From Flavobacterium psychrophilum (GTDB taxonomy: Bacteria > Bacteroidota > Bacteroidia > Flavobacteriales > Flavobacteriaceae): a stretch of 64,000 bases of DNA. A program made the position numbers and the translations under genes. Position 1 is the stretch's first letter. Every line of letters begins with the position of its first letter. Location: positions 1 to 64,000 of the forward strand of contig CAMCFT010000019.1 of assembly GCA_945874225.1 (NCBI GenBank). Reading direction: 5' to 3'. Below the pieces are notes generated by a model. The model made no database searches. It was not told where the DNA came from and was given only the letters and a program-made list of their open reading frames with translations. Shown piece after piece: positions 26,646-34,589 of this stretch.

Positions 26646-27116
26646 ATGATGACAATATGCGAAAATAAGGTTTCCAAAATAAAAGAAATCTGCAAGGAAT
26701 ACAATCATGATAAAGGAGAATTGATCAACGTACTCCACAAAACTCAGAGCACCTTTGGGTATTTACCGGAAGAGGTACAGGGAATAATTGCAGAAAACCT
26801 CAACACTTCTTTGGCACAAGTATATGGAGTCGTTTCTTTCTACTCCTTTTTTAATATGACTCCAAAAGGAGAACATCCTATTAATGTATGCAAAGGAACT
26901 GCTTGTTATGTAAGAGGTGCCGACAAGATAATAAATGAATTTAGAAGTATTTTGGCTATTAATCTCGGGGAAACGAGCCCTGACGAAAAATTTTCTTTAA
27001 GCAGTTTGAGATGCATTGGGGCTTGCGGATTGGCACCAGTAGCATTAGTTGGCGACAAAGTGTATGGGCGAGTTACACTAGATAGTGTAAAAGATATTTT
27101 GGATGAATACGAATAA
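26646..27116 (+). CDS. hndA: NuoE-like [2Fe-2S] subunit of NAD(P)-linked [FeFe] hydrogenase (HndA/HydC)
   Basis: 156 residues from the first of two adjacent-frame ATGs (26646 and 26649). Helical N-terminal part (GELINVLHKTQSTFGYLPEEV) and thioredoxin-like 2Fe-2S fold with the four ligands Cys82, Cys87, Cys123 and Cys127 (CKGTAC and CIGAC). Equivalent to NuoE of complex I, HndA and HydC. It pairs with the NuoF-like subunit and completes the hydrogenase. It is last in the island and separated from hndD by the mobile element, so its expression could now be weaker or independent. Confidence 0.95.
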   Translation: MMTICENKVSKIKEICKEYNHDKGELINVLHKTQSTFGYLPEEVQGIIAENLNTSLAQVYGVVSFYSFFNMTPKGEHPINVCKGTACYVRGADKIINEFRSILAINLGETSPDEKFSLSSLRCIGACGLAPVALVGDKVYGRVTLDSVKDILDEYE

Positions 27117-27136
27117 ACGCAAGTCTATAAATAGTA

Positions 27137-27169
27137 AGACCTATGAGATTTTAAAAAACTCATAGGTCT
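27137..27169. terminator. bidirectional hairpin between hndA and the oxidoreductase operon
   Basis: AGACCTATGAG (27137-27147) pairs perfectly with CTCATAGGTCT (27159-27169); A/T-rich flanks on both sides but no long T-run. Probably ends both convergent transcripts. Confidence 0.65.
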
Positions 27170-27218
27170 GTTAAAAAAATCAAGCGGTTACTAATTCAAA
27201 TTTGATTCTTATTAAAAC

Positions 27219-27788
27219 TTAATTCTGGAAAATAGGTTCTTCTACTTTATAAGGGACAATACTTTTCATTCCCATTGTAATCGCTTCCAGATTTAAAGGA
27301 ATTAAGTGATGGTTGCGTTCTGAGATGGATTTTTTCAGGCCTTCAATTACATTTTCTAATTTCACAACCGGTTTTTCTTTTAAAAATCCTCCTAAAATTA
27401 CCATATTAAATATTTTCTTATTACCCATTTCGGCAGCTAATTTAGTGCCTTCAATCTGGAAAATATCGATGTCTTTTCTTGTGGGATGAGAGGTGATTCC
27501 GTTAGGGTCATAAATTAAAATACCTCCCGGTTTTACAGATTCCTCAAATTTATCCATCGATTGTTGGTTTAAAATAATTGCAGTATCCACAATTTTTAAG
27601 TAGGGTGAACTAATTCTTTCATCACTTAAAATTACAGTAACGTTTGCAGTGCCACCGCGCATTTCGGGTCCGTAAGAAGGCATCCAACTCACTTCCTGAT
27701 CTTGCATTATTCCGGAATAGGCTAATATTTTTCCCATTGAGAGCACTCCTTGCCCACCAAAACCTGCTATAATAATTTCTTCGGTCAT
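27219..27788 (-). CDS. 2-oxoacid:ferredoxin oxidoreductase gamma subunit
   Basis: 189 residues. N-terminal GFGGQGVLSMGKILAYSG and PSYGPEMRGGTANVTVILSDERISSP are hallmarks of the gamma subunit of 2-oxoacid:ferredoxin oxidoreductases (POR/VOR/KOR), which binds coenzyme A near the active site. Last gene of a four-gene operon (delta-alpha-beta-gamma), 4 bp after the beta gene. With the three other subunits it makes the complete four-subunit enzyme. Confidence 0.93.
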   Translation of the reverse strand: MTEEIIIAGFGGQGVLSMGKILAYSGIMQDQEVSWMPSYGPEMRGGTANVTVILSDERISSPYLKIVDTAIILNQQSMDKFEESVKPGGILIYDPNGITSHPTRKDIDIFQIEGTKLAAEMGNKKIFNMVILGGFLKEKPVVKLENVIEGLKKSISERNHHLIPLNLEAITMGMKSIVPYKVEEPIFQN

Positions 27789-27792
27789 TAGT

Positions 27793-28569
27793 CTATAGTT
27801 TTAATTTACCCTCCACTTTTATATCCCCAAGAGGAAAGTAAGGAAACATATTTTCTTCCATCCAAATGTTGGCATCATTAGGAGTCATTTTCCAGCCCGA
27901 ATTACAGTTGGAAAGGATTTCAATAAATGAAAGTCCTCTTTTTAATCGTGTATTTTCAAATGCCTGTCTAATCGCAATTTTGGTTTTTCGAGCATGTTTA
28001 TGGGTATGAATCGCATGTCGACTTACCGAATAAACTCCGGGAAGATTCGCGATTAATTCTGTAATTTTTAATGGTGAACCCATGGTATCGATTTCTCTGC
28101 CATAAGGAGAAGTTGATGATTTCATTCCTTCTAAGGTTGTTGGTGCCATTTGTCCGCCTGTCATTCCATATATACCATTATTGACAAAAAAGATGACCAT
28201 ATTTTCCCCTCGGTTACAAGCGTGAATGGTTTCGGCAGTTCCAATAGCCGCTAAATCTCCATCTCCCTGATAGGTGAACACATATTTATCTGGCCAGGTT
28301 CTCACAATGGCAGTTGCAACTGCTGGAGCACGACCGTGAGCGGCTTGGGTCATATCGATATTCATAAAATCATAAGCTAATACAGAACATCCCACAGGAG
28401 CAACACCAATAGTATCTTCTGAAATTCCCATTTCATCAATGACTTCCATAATTAAATTATTGGCAGTACCGTGACCACAACCCGGACAATACGACAAGGG
28501 CGTATCCGTCATTAATTGTGATTTACAGAATACTTGATTCTCTGGTTTTATGATGTCTAATGCTTCCAT
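27793..28569 (-). CDS. 2-oxoacid:ferredoxin oxidoreductase beta subunit (thiamine diphosphate-binding)
   Basis: 258 residues. YCPGCGHGTANNL (27-39) supplies cluster-proximal cysteines and the pyrimidine site; TYQGDGDLAAIG (near 100) and NNGIYGMTGGQMAPTT (near 130) form the thiamine-diphosphate/Mg site. It carries the catalytic chemistry, oxidative decarboxylation of a 2-oxoacid with CoA. The start at 28569 overlaps the alpha gene by 47 bp; a later ATG at 28512 would avoid the overlap, but the upstream KPENQVFCKSQLMTD stretch fits the family's N-terminus, so the long form is kept. Confidence 0.93.
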   Translation of the reverse strand: MEALDIIKPENQVFCKSQLMTDTPLSYCPGCGHGTANNLIMEVIDEMGISEDTIGVAPVGCSVLAYDFMNIDMTQAAHGRAPAVATAIVRTWPDKYVFTYQGDGDLAAIGTAETIHACNRGENMVIFFVNNGIYGMTGGQMAPTTLEGMKSSTSPYGREIDTMGSPLKITELIANLPGVYSVSRHAIHTHKHARKTKIAIRQAFENTRLKRGLSFIEILSNCNSGWKMTPNDANIWMEENMFPYFPLGDIKVEGKLKL

Positions 28570-29647
28570 TATTGATGATTTTTTGTTCTAAAGCTTCTAA
28601 AATTTCTTCCGGAGTGTGAATAATTCCTCCCGTTCTTCCAAAATGCTCTACCGGCACTTTGTGTTCAACAGAAAGTCTGACATCTTCTACCATTTGACCT
28701 GCATTCAATTCCACACTTAAAATTCCATTGACCTGATCGGCTAATTCGAATAATTCTTTTTTTGGAAAAGGAAACAGTGTTATTGGTCGCAATAAACCCA
28801 CTTTTATTCCTTTGGCTCTAGCCAATTCAACTGCTTTTTGAGAAATTCTTGCACTTGAACCATAAGCTACTATCAGATATTCGGCATCTTCGCAGTTAAT
28901 TTTCTCAAAACGCAAGTCTTCTTTTTCCATTTGTGCATATTTTTTTTGCAATCTATGCACTCTGGCTTCCATTTTTTCGGATTGTAAATCGAGAGAAGTA
29001 ATAATGTTTCGTTCCCTTCCTTTCTTACCAGTCACTGCCCAATCTCCATATTTTTCGATTAACTCCTCATCAGTCATTCGTGGTTTCTGATCTTTGAGAA
29101 TCACTTTTTCCATCATTTGACCAATTAATCCATCGGAAAGTATCAATACAGGAGCACGATATTTAAAGGCAATATCGAAAGCATCTTCAACAAAATCAGC
29201 CATTTCCTGAACAGATGCCGGTGCTAAAACATAGAGTTTATAATCACCGTGTCCACCACCTTTTACAGACTGAAAATAGTCGGCTTGCGAAGGTTGTATT
29301 GTTCCTAAACCAGGACCACCACGTACTACATTTACAATCACAGCAGGCAATTCGGCTCCAGCCAAATAAGAAATTCCTTCAAGTTTTAATGAAATACCGG
29401 GACTTGAAGAAGAAGTCAGTGCTTTTTTACCTGTACTTGCGGCACCATAAACCATGTTTATTGCTGCTATTTCGCTTTCTGCCTGTAAAACAACCATTCC
29501 CGTTCTTTTTTCAGGACGTTCGTTCATTAAATATTCAATAATTTCAGTTTGTGGCGTAATTGGATAACCAAAATAAGCATCAACTCCGGCTCTTATTGCC
29601 GCTTCAGCTAATGCTTCATTTCCCTTCATTAATTTTAATTCTGACAT
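28523..29647 (-). CDS. vorB: 2-oxoacid:ferredoxin oxidoreductase alpha subunit (VorB-like)
   Basis: 374 residues. KLMKGNEALAEAAIRAGVDAYFGYPITPQTEI at the N-terminus, SSPGISLKLEGI and a central VVRGGPGLGTIQPSQADYFQ are typical of the alpha subunit of branched-chain 2-oxoacid (VOR) or 2-oxoglutarate (KOR) ferredoxin oxidoreductases. The best fit by eye is the VorB type (3-methyl-2-oxobutanoate dehydrogenase), but VOR and KOR cannot be separated safely without alignment. Second gene in the operon, 19 bp after the ferredoxin subunit, overlapping the beta gene. Confidence 0.88.
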   Translation of the reverse strand: MSELKLMKGNEALAEAAIRAGVDAYFGYPITPQTEIIEYLMNERPEKRTGMVVLQAESEIAAINMVYGAASTGKKALTSSSSPGISLKLEGISYLAGAELPAVIVNVVRGGPGLGTIQPSQADYFQSVKGGGHGDYKLYVLAPASVQEMADFVEDAFDIAFKYRAPVLILSDGLIGQMMEKVILKDQKPRMTDEELIEKYGDWAVTGKKGRERNIITSLDLQSEKMEARVHRLQKKYAQMEKEDLRFEKINCEDAEYLIVAYGSSARISQKAVELARAKGIKVGLLRPITLFPFPKKELFELADQVNGILSVELNAGQMVEDVRLSVEHKVPVEHFGRTGGIIHTPEEILEALEQKIINNGSIRHHKTRESSIL

Positions 29648-29666
29648 TATACTAATGGTTTAATGG

Positions 29667-29897
29667 TTAAGTTGAAACTTTTACTCTATACACTGTGATT
29701 GCTCTGTCAGGACATACAATACCACAATTTGTGCAGCCATTACAAGCTTCAGGATTTTGCATATAAGCATAGTGATAGCCTTTTCTGTTGACTTCACTTG
29801 ACATAGCAATCACCTTTTCCTGACAAACAGGAATGCAAACTTCGCAGCCTTTGCATATTTGAGTATCTACAACTATAGCCCCTTTAACTTTTGCCAT
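29667..29897 (-). CDS. 2-oxoacid:ferredoxin oxidoreductase delta subunit (2x[4Fe-4S] ferredoxin)
   Basis: 76 residues with two complete 4Fe-4S motifs: CKGCEVCIPVC (Cys15, 18, 21, 25) and CNGCTNCGIVCPD (Cys52, 55, 58, 62). First gene of the operon; it passes electrons from the catalytic site to free ferredoxin. A separate small ferredoxin-type delta subunit plus alpha, beta and gamma is the ancestral four-subunit layout seen mostly in anaerobes. Confidence 0.93.
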   Translation of the reverse strand: MAKVKGAIVVDTQICKGCEVCIPVCQEKVIAMSSEVNRKGYHYAYMQNPEACNGCTNCGIVCPDRAITVYRVKVST

Positions 29898-29943
29898 ATC
29901 AATAAATTTATATATGATTACTCTATCATAATTTTATTATTCT

Positions 29944-29951
29944 CAAAGATA
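29944..29951 (-). promoter_or_regulatory. -7 box upstream of the 2-oxoacid oxidoreductase operon
   Basis: TATCTTTG on the minus strand, 47 bp before the ferredoxin start codon, fits TAnnTTTG. No TTG occurs at the expected -33 position, so the promoter may be weaker or activator-dependent. Confidence 0.5.
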
Positions 29952-30283
29952 GTGGTGATAAATTACAATAAAAATGATAAATGTCATATTTAGCCAAAAT
30001 CATAAAGTAAAAAAAGAGATAAATTTGGGTAATCATCAAAATCGTATTTAAACTATCCTCCGAACCTCATAAAAAGGAATAAAAAAACCCACTAAATTCT
30101 ATATTTAGTAGGTTTATATATCTGTCAAAATTATCCAATTAAAATCTTCAAATCAGAATATATTGTAATTATTCTGCATCACTATATTATATAAGTTCTT
30201 TTTATAATCCTTTGGTTAAAGTTGGTAATTTTACAGAACAATCCAAACAAAACTTGCCACATCACCCGATTCGTTAACAGTTT
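29952..30283. other. intergenic region between oxidoreductase operon and transaldolase
   Basis: Apart from the hairpin terminator at 30081-30114 there is no gene, repeat or conserved RNA that I recognise in these 330 AT-rich bases. Confidence 0.5.
30081..30114 (-). terminator. rho-independent terminator downstream of transaldolase
   Basis: AACCCACTAAAT (30086-30097) pairs with ATTTAGTAGGTT (30103-30114), one mismatch; on the minus strand it is followed by seven T. It lies 170 bp beyond the transaldolase stop codon. Confidence 0.7.
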
Positions 30284-30940
30284 TTATTTATTTCCTTTTT
30301 CGAAATCAGCCACAAATTGAGCCAAACCAATATCAGTCAATGGGTGTTTCAACAATCCGTAGATTGCAGAAAGTGGTCCTGTCATAACATCTGCACCAAT
30401 TTTAGCACAGTTCACAATATGCATAGTGTGACGAACTGAAGCTGCAAGAATTTGCGTTTCGTAACCATAATTGTCATAGATTAATCTGATTTCTTCAATT
30501 AGAGCCAAACCGTCAGTCGATACATCGTCTAAACGACCTATAAATGGAGAAACATATGTTGCACCGGCTTTGGCAGCTAATAAAGCCTGACCTGCTGAAA
30601 ACACTAAAGTTACATTTGTTTTAATTCCTTTATCCGAAAAGTATTTTGCCGCCATAATACCTTCTTTTGTCATTGGCAATTTTACTACAATTTGCTCGTG
30701 CAAATCAGCTAATTCTTCTCCTTCTCTCACCATTCCGTCAAAGTCCAGCGCATTTACTTCGGCACTTACATCGCCATCCACACTATTACAAATGTCAACA
30801 TAATGTTTCAAAATGTTGTTTTTCCCGGTAATTCCTTCCTTTGCCATCAATGATGGATTGGTAGTTACGCCATCTAAAACGCCTAATGCCTGTGCTTCCT
30901 TAATTTGAGCTAAATTCGCTGTGTCGATAAAAAATTTCAT
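30284..30940 (-). CDS. tal: transaldolase / fructose-6-phosphate aldolase family protein
   Basis: 218 residues, the short form of the transaldolase family (TalC/FSA type). [15 protein letters not shown] and [13 protein letters not shown] open the barrel; the Schiff-base lysine is in IVVKLPMT (Lys87); [31 protein letters not shown] and ILAASVRH are diagnostic. It transfers dihydroxyacetone units between sugar phosphates in the non-oxidative pentose phosphate pathway. Transaldolase and FSA activities are hard to tell apart from sequence; in Bacteroidota this form is usually taken as the transaldolase. Single gene. Confidence 0.9.
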   Translation of the reverse strand: MKFFIDTANLAQIKEAQALGVLDGVTTNPSLMAKEGITGKNNILKHYVDICNSVDGDVSAEVNALDFDGMVREGEELADLHEQIVVKLPMTKEGIMAAKYFSDKGIKTNVTLVFSAGQALLAAKAGATYVSPFIGRLDDVSTDGLALIEEIRLIYDNYGYETQILAASVRHTMHIVNCAKIGADVMTGPLSAIYGLLKHPLTDIGLAQFVADFEKGNK

Positions 30941-30974
30941 ATATATTAATTTAATTGTGTGTTTATTTATTTTT

Positions 30975-31077
30975 GGGCGTGACCCAAGGGTCGGGCTTTA
31001 CGCTACAATCCACGAGATTGCTTCTTGCCTCGCAATGACGTGGGATTTTCACTGCAATCCCTCACGCAGAATTCGTG
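30975..31077. repeat. 103-bp dispersed palindromic repeat
   Basis: Ends GGGCGTGA and TCACGC form a short inverted pair (30975-30982 and 31072-31077). The centre has a hairpin CCACG-AG-ATTGC ... GCAAT-GA-CGTGG (31010-31043). The sequence style (GGGTCGGGCTTTACGC, GGATTTTCACTGCAATCC) is what I recall from many Flavobacterium intergenic regions; that recollection is unchecked. Confidence 0.6.
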
Positions 31078-31082
31078 CAAAA

Positions 31083-31886
31083 TTACAATTTATAATGATT
31101 CATTAGCATTTTTTCATATACTTTATCCGGTAAAATTCTCTTTAAAACTATCGAGAATTTCTGCATAAAAACACCTACTTTATAATGAATTTTAGGGTTT
31201 GGATTTTCGATAATTTTATAAACCGCTTCCGCCATTTCATTGGGATTACTACCGCTATCCACGTGTTCATCCATCATTTTAAGTGTATTTCCGTATGGAA
31301 TTTCATAAGCTGAATCCTTGATCAATGGTGCGTGAAAACGTCCCGAAGCAATATTGGTGGCAAAATCACCTGGAGCTACATTTGTAATTTGGATTCCAAA
31401 AGATTTCACTTCCATTCGCAAGGCTTCAGTTATTAATTCCAAAGCTCCTTTTGAAGCTGAGTAAACGCTTCGATACGGCAAACCCATATAACCTGCAATG
31501 GAAGTTATGTTGATAATTAAACCAGATTTTTGGGAACGCATTTGTGGCAAGACCGCTTTCATCACTTCTATCGGCCCAAAAAAATTGGTTTCGAAATTAT
31601 TTCTGATTTCGGCTGTTGGAATTTCTTCCAAAGGACCCGTAATTCCAACACCAGCATTGTTAATGACAATATCCAAACGCCCTGAAATAGCAATGATTTT
31701 GGCCACAGCCACATTTATTGAATCGGCATTTCGAACATCTAAAGTTACCAATGGAAAAACCGAGTTCAAAACTCGTTCCGGATTCCTGCTGGTTCCATAA
31801 ACTACAAAGCCTTTATGGTGCAAAAATTCGCCAATGGATTTTCCTATTCCCGAAGAACCGCCTGTGATTAGAACTACTTTGCTCAT
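31083..31886 (-). CDS. short-chain dehydrogenase/reductase (SDR)
   Basis: 267 residues, classical SDR: cofactor motif TGGSSGIG (8-15), NNAGVG (77-82), Ser in INITSIAG (126-133) and catalytic YSASK (Tyr142, Lys146). It reduces or oxidises an unknown alcohol or ketone with NAD(P)H. The C-terminal ~70 residues (KIHYKVGVFMQKFSIVLKRILPDKVYEKML) resemble SDRs acting on steroid- or retinol-like substrates, but no substrate can be given. Single gene between two repeats. Confidence 0.9.
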   Translation of the reverse strand: MSKVVLITGGSSGIGKSIGEFLHHKGFVVYGTSRNPERVLNSVFPLVTLDVRNADSINVAVAKIIAISGRLDIVINNAGVGITGPLEEIPTAEIRNNFETNFFGPIEVMKAVLPQMRSQKSGLIINITSIAGYMGLPYRSVYSASKGALELITEALRMEVKSFGIQITNVAPGDFATNIASGRFHAPLIKDSAYEIPYGNTLKMMDEHVDSGSNPNEMAEAVYKIIENPNPKIHYKVGVFMQKFSIVLKRILPDKVYEKMLMNHYKL

Positions 31887-31904
31887 TTTAGAGTTTAGAA
31901 TTTA

Positions 31905-31948
31905 GCCCTTGGTCTCTCGACTGCGCTCGAGATGACACGCTCAGGGTG
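31905..31948. repeat. short dispersed palindrome (CTCGACTGCGCTCGAG type)
   Basis: TCTCGA-CTGCGC-TCGAGA (31915-31932) within CCCTTGG ... CAGGGTGA. The core CGACTGCGCTC with CCCT/AGGG ends recurs at 49604-49627, so it is a dispersed family. Confidence 0.65.
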
Positions 31949-31972
31949 ATGATTTATGAATTTAGTATTGGG

Positions 31973-32004
31973 TAAAAATAAAAAAATCACGCCAAAAAGC
32001 GTGA
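31973..32004 (-). terminator. rho-independent terminator downstream of ffs
   Basis: TCACGC-loop-GCGTGA (31987-32004) followed on the minus strand by seven T, one A, five T. Closes the SRP RNA transcript and isolates the SDR gene. Confidence 0.8.
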
Positions 32005-32048
32005 TAAAATATATAAAAGATTGCTTCGTACCTCGCAATGATAAAAAA

Positions 32049-32146
32049 TGGCAAGCGACCTACATCGCACCGCTCAACCACTTACCCTTGCTATGTTCCC
32101 ATCCTGGGGGATTTTGCAGGAGCTGGTCGTGTAGGACTTGCCGGTG
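32049..32146 (-). ncRNA. ffs: signal recognition particle RNA (small bacterial type, 4.5S-like)
   Basis: On the minus strand the 5' end GGCAAG pairs with the 3' end CTTGCC, enclosing a long hairpin. Its apex CCAGG-AUG-GGAA-CAU-AGCA has the SRP domain IV layout: the symmetric and asymmetric internal loops (CAGG opposite AGCA) and a GGAA tetraloop, as in the E. coli CAGG-UCC-GGAA-GGA-AGCAG. The 3' half GCGATGTAGG also resembles the E. coli GGGATGTAGC. About 98 nt, preceded by a good promoter and followed by a terminator. It binds Ffh and targets nascent membrane proteins. Confidence 0.85.
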
Positions 32147-32177
32147 CAAATATACAATCTATTTTATATTTTTACAA
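32147..32177 (-). promoter_or_regulatory. ffs: promoter of the SRP RNA
   Basis: On the minus strand: TTG at 32177-32175, 20 bases, then TATATTTG (32154-32147), directly before the RNA 5' end. Fits TTG-N19-TAnnTTTG with one extra spacer base. Confidence 0.75.
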
Positions 32178-32231
32178 GGGCTTTGCACCTATAAAATATC
32201 GTTGTATATTGCATCATCAAAATTTTAATTT

Positions 32232-33287
32232 ATGAAAAATTATAACTTCCTATTTATCATTTTATTAGGAATCACTTTGGCTAATTGCGGAGGTGCAAAA
32301 AAAGGTGAAAATTCTTTATTTACTTTCGATGATTCGAAATTTAAGGAACAATATCAATCACAAGATGCTTTAGAATTGGGTATTTTAAACACCAATTCTA
32401 AAACCGTTGATAGTGTTGTTTACTTCAATAACGACATTAAAATTGGTTCCAAAAAAGGACTTGAAAAACTTTCTTTCGAATTAAAAAACCAACGATTAGG
32501 CTATCAAAACCTAAAAGCGGTAGTTTATTTTGACGGAGAAAATTCAGAAGCTACGAAAAGAATTGAATTGGTTTCGAATGTACAGCCTAAAGCATTAAAA
32601 TATAAAATTATAAACAAATATCCTCACGATACAATGTCATTTACGGAAGGTTTAGAATTTATTAATGACACTTTATACGAAAGCACCGGAAATCCAGAAG
32701 GCAGAAAATCATATTTAAGAAAATATGATTATAAAACAGGAAAAGTTTACAACCAAATAAATCTAGATCCTCAATATTTTGGAGAAGGAATAACGATGCT
32801 AAACAACAAAATATACCAATTAACCTATCAAACAAAAGTTGGATTTATATATGATTTAAAAACTTTTAAAAAAATTAAGACTTTTCAATTTGACAAAGAC
32901 ATTGAAGGTTGGGGAATGACAAACGACGGGAAATATATCTACCAAACCGACAAAACCGAGAAGATATGGAGAATGGATCCTGAAACCCAAAAAATGATTG
33001 ATTATGTAAATGTGTATTCCGGTGACTCAAAGATTCCTAGTATCAATGAACTGGAATGGATTAACGGAAAAATTTACGCGAATGTTTGGCAGAAAGATGC
33101 TATTGCAGTCGTAAACCCATCTACTGGTGCTGTTGAAGGTGTTTTGGATATGTCAGATTTAAAAAAATACATTAAAAATGCTGATGCTGATGTTCTAAAC
33201 GGTATAGCTTACAATCCAAAAACAAAAACCATTTTTGTAACCGGTAAAAACTGGGATACTCTGTTTGAAATAACTGTTTTTGAATAA
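32232..33287 (+). CDS. glutaminyl-peptide cyclotransferase (plant-type), lipoprotein
   Basis: 351 residues. Lipoprotein signal (LANC, Cys19), an Ig-like N-terminal part (~25-125), then the five-bladed propeller of the plant/bacterial glutaminyl cyclase family: DTMSFTEGLEFINDTLYESTGNPEGRKS, GEGITMLNNKIYQLTYQ, EGWGMTNDGKYIYQTD, INELEWINGKIYANVWQKD and VLNGIAYNPKTKTIFVTGKNWDTLFEI. It converts N-terminal Gln of exported proteins to pyroglutamate. In Bacteroidota this fits the periplasm, where many signal-peptidase-I substrates begin with Gln. Followed after 11 bp by hutI. Confidence 0.92.
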   Translation: MKNYNFLFIILLGITLANCGGAKKGENSLFTFDDSKFKEQYQSQDALELGILNTNSKTVDSVVYFNNDIKIGSKKGLEKLSFELKNQRLGYQNLKAVVYFDGENSEATKRIELVSNVQPKALKYKIINKYPHDTMSFTEGLEFINDTLYESTGNPEGRKSYLRKYDYKTGKVYNQINLDPQYFGEGITMLNNKIYQLTYQTKVGFIYDLKTFKKIKTFQFDKDIEGWGMTNDGKYIYQTDKTEKIWRMDPETQKMIDYVNVYSGDSKIPSINELEWINGKIYANVWQKDAIAVVNPSTGAVEGVLDMSDLKKYIKNADADVLNGIAYNPKTKTIFVTGKNWDTLFEITVFE

Positions 33288-33298
33288 TTTCATACTAA

Positions 33299-34540
33299 AT
33301 GAAAACGCTAATCATCAACATTAAGGAATTACTTCAAGTTAGAGATACCTCTGTTTTGAAAGTTTCCGGTGCTGAAATGGCGGTTCTTCCCACCATCAAA
33401 AATGCTTATTTGGTAATCGAAAATGATTTGATTGCTGATTTTGGTTCCATGGAAGATGTGCCTGAGGATATAAATCCGGAAAAATGCATTGATGGTGATG
33501 GAAAAATGGTGCTGCCAGCCTGGTGCGACAGTCATACTCATATAGTATATGCTGGGAATCGAGAACAGGAATTTGTCGACAGAATCAATGGACTTTCCTA
33601 TGAAGAAATTGCTAATCGTGGTGGCGGCATCCTGAATTCGGCACGAAAACTCAACCAAACATCCGAAGAAGAAATTTACAACCAATCGAAAGTTCGACTG
33701 GAAGAAATAATGCGTTTGGGAACCGGAGCTGTCGAAATAAAATCAGGTTATGGGCTGACTTTAGATGGCGAGTTGAAAATGCTTCGAGTAATTCAACGTT
33801 TATCAAAAGATTATCCAATAACCATAAAAGCTACTTTTCTTGGCGCTCACGCTTTTCCTTTGGAATATAAGGACAATCGTAAAGGCTATATAGATTTAAT
33901 AATCGACCAAATGCTTCCTAAAATTGCTGAAAACAAATTGGCAGACTTTATAGATGTATTTTGTGAAACCGGTTACTTCACCGTAGCCGAAACGGAGCAA
34001 ATTATGGAGGCTGGAAAACGTTTTGGTTTAAAACCAAAGATTCACGTCAATCAATTCAATTCTATTGGCGGAATTCAAGCAGGAATAAAATACAACGCCC
34101 TTTCTGTTGATCATCTTGAAATAATGAATCCCGAAGATATTGAGGCCTTAAAAAACAGCGAAACAATGCCAGTTGCTCTACCTTCTTGTTCTTATTTTCT
34201 GGGCATTCCTTATACTCCGGCTAGAGAAATGATAGCAAAAGGTTTGCCAATAGCGCTCGCCACTGATTTTAATCCTGGCTCCACTCCTTCTGGAAATATG
34301 AATTTTGTGATTTCGACGGCTTGCATCAAAATGAAAATGACTCCCGAAGAAGCCATAAATGCTACCACCATAAACGGAGCTTACGCTATGGGAATTTCAG
34401 AAACCCACGGAAGCATCACCATTGGCAAGAAAGCCAATCTTATTATTACAAAACCTATTTCGTCTTATTATCAAATGCCCTATGCTTTTGGCAGTAATTT
34501 GATAGATATGGTATTTATTGAAGGAGAATTTTTAGCATAA
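33299..34540 (+). CDS. hutI: imidazolonepropionase
   Basis: 413 residues of the amidohydrolase family. Metal-binding CDSHTHIVYAGNREQEF (His79, His81), GGGILNSARK, KSGYGL, LGAHAFPLEYK, KIHVNQFNSIGGI and ALATDFNPGSTPSGNMNF all match HutI. It hydrolyses 4-imidazolone-5-propanoate to N-formimino-L-glutamate, third step of histidine breakdown. hutG, the next step, is about 1 kb downstream on the same strand; hutH and hutU are not in the window. Ends in a terminator shared with the convergent coiled-coil gene. Confidence 0.96.
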   Translation: MKTLIINIKELLQVRDTSVLKVSGAEMAVLPTIKNAYLVIENDLIADFGSMEDVPEDINPEKCIDGDGKMVLPAWCDSHTHIVYAGNREQEFVDRINGLSYEEIANRGGGILNSARKLNQTSEEEIYNQSKVRLEEIMRLGTGAVEIKSGYGLTLDGELKMLRVIQRLSKDYPITIKATFLGAHAFPLEYKDNRKGYIDLIIDQMLPKIAENKLADFIDVFCETGYFTVAETEQIMEAGKRFGLKPKIHVNQFNSIGGIQAGIKYNALSVDHLEIMNPEDIEALKNSETMPVALPSCSYFLGIPYTPAREMIAKGLPIALATDFNPGSTPSGNMNFVISTACIKMKMTPEEAINATTINGAYAMGISETHGSITIGKKANLIITKPISSYYQMPYAFGSNLIDMVFIEGEFLA

Positions 34541-34569
34541 AAAAAGAGGAACAAAATGCTCCTCTTTTT
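34541..34569. terminator. bidirectional terminator between hutI and the coiled-coil protein gene
   Basis: AAAAAGAGGA (34541-34550) pairs with TCCTCTTTTT (34560-34569), A-run on one side and T-run on the other, so it works in both directions. Confidence 0.85.
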
Positions 34570-34589
34570 TTTATTAATATTGAATTTTT

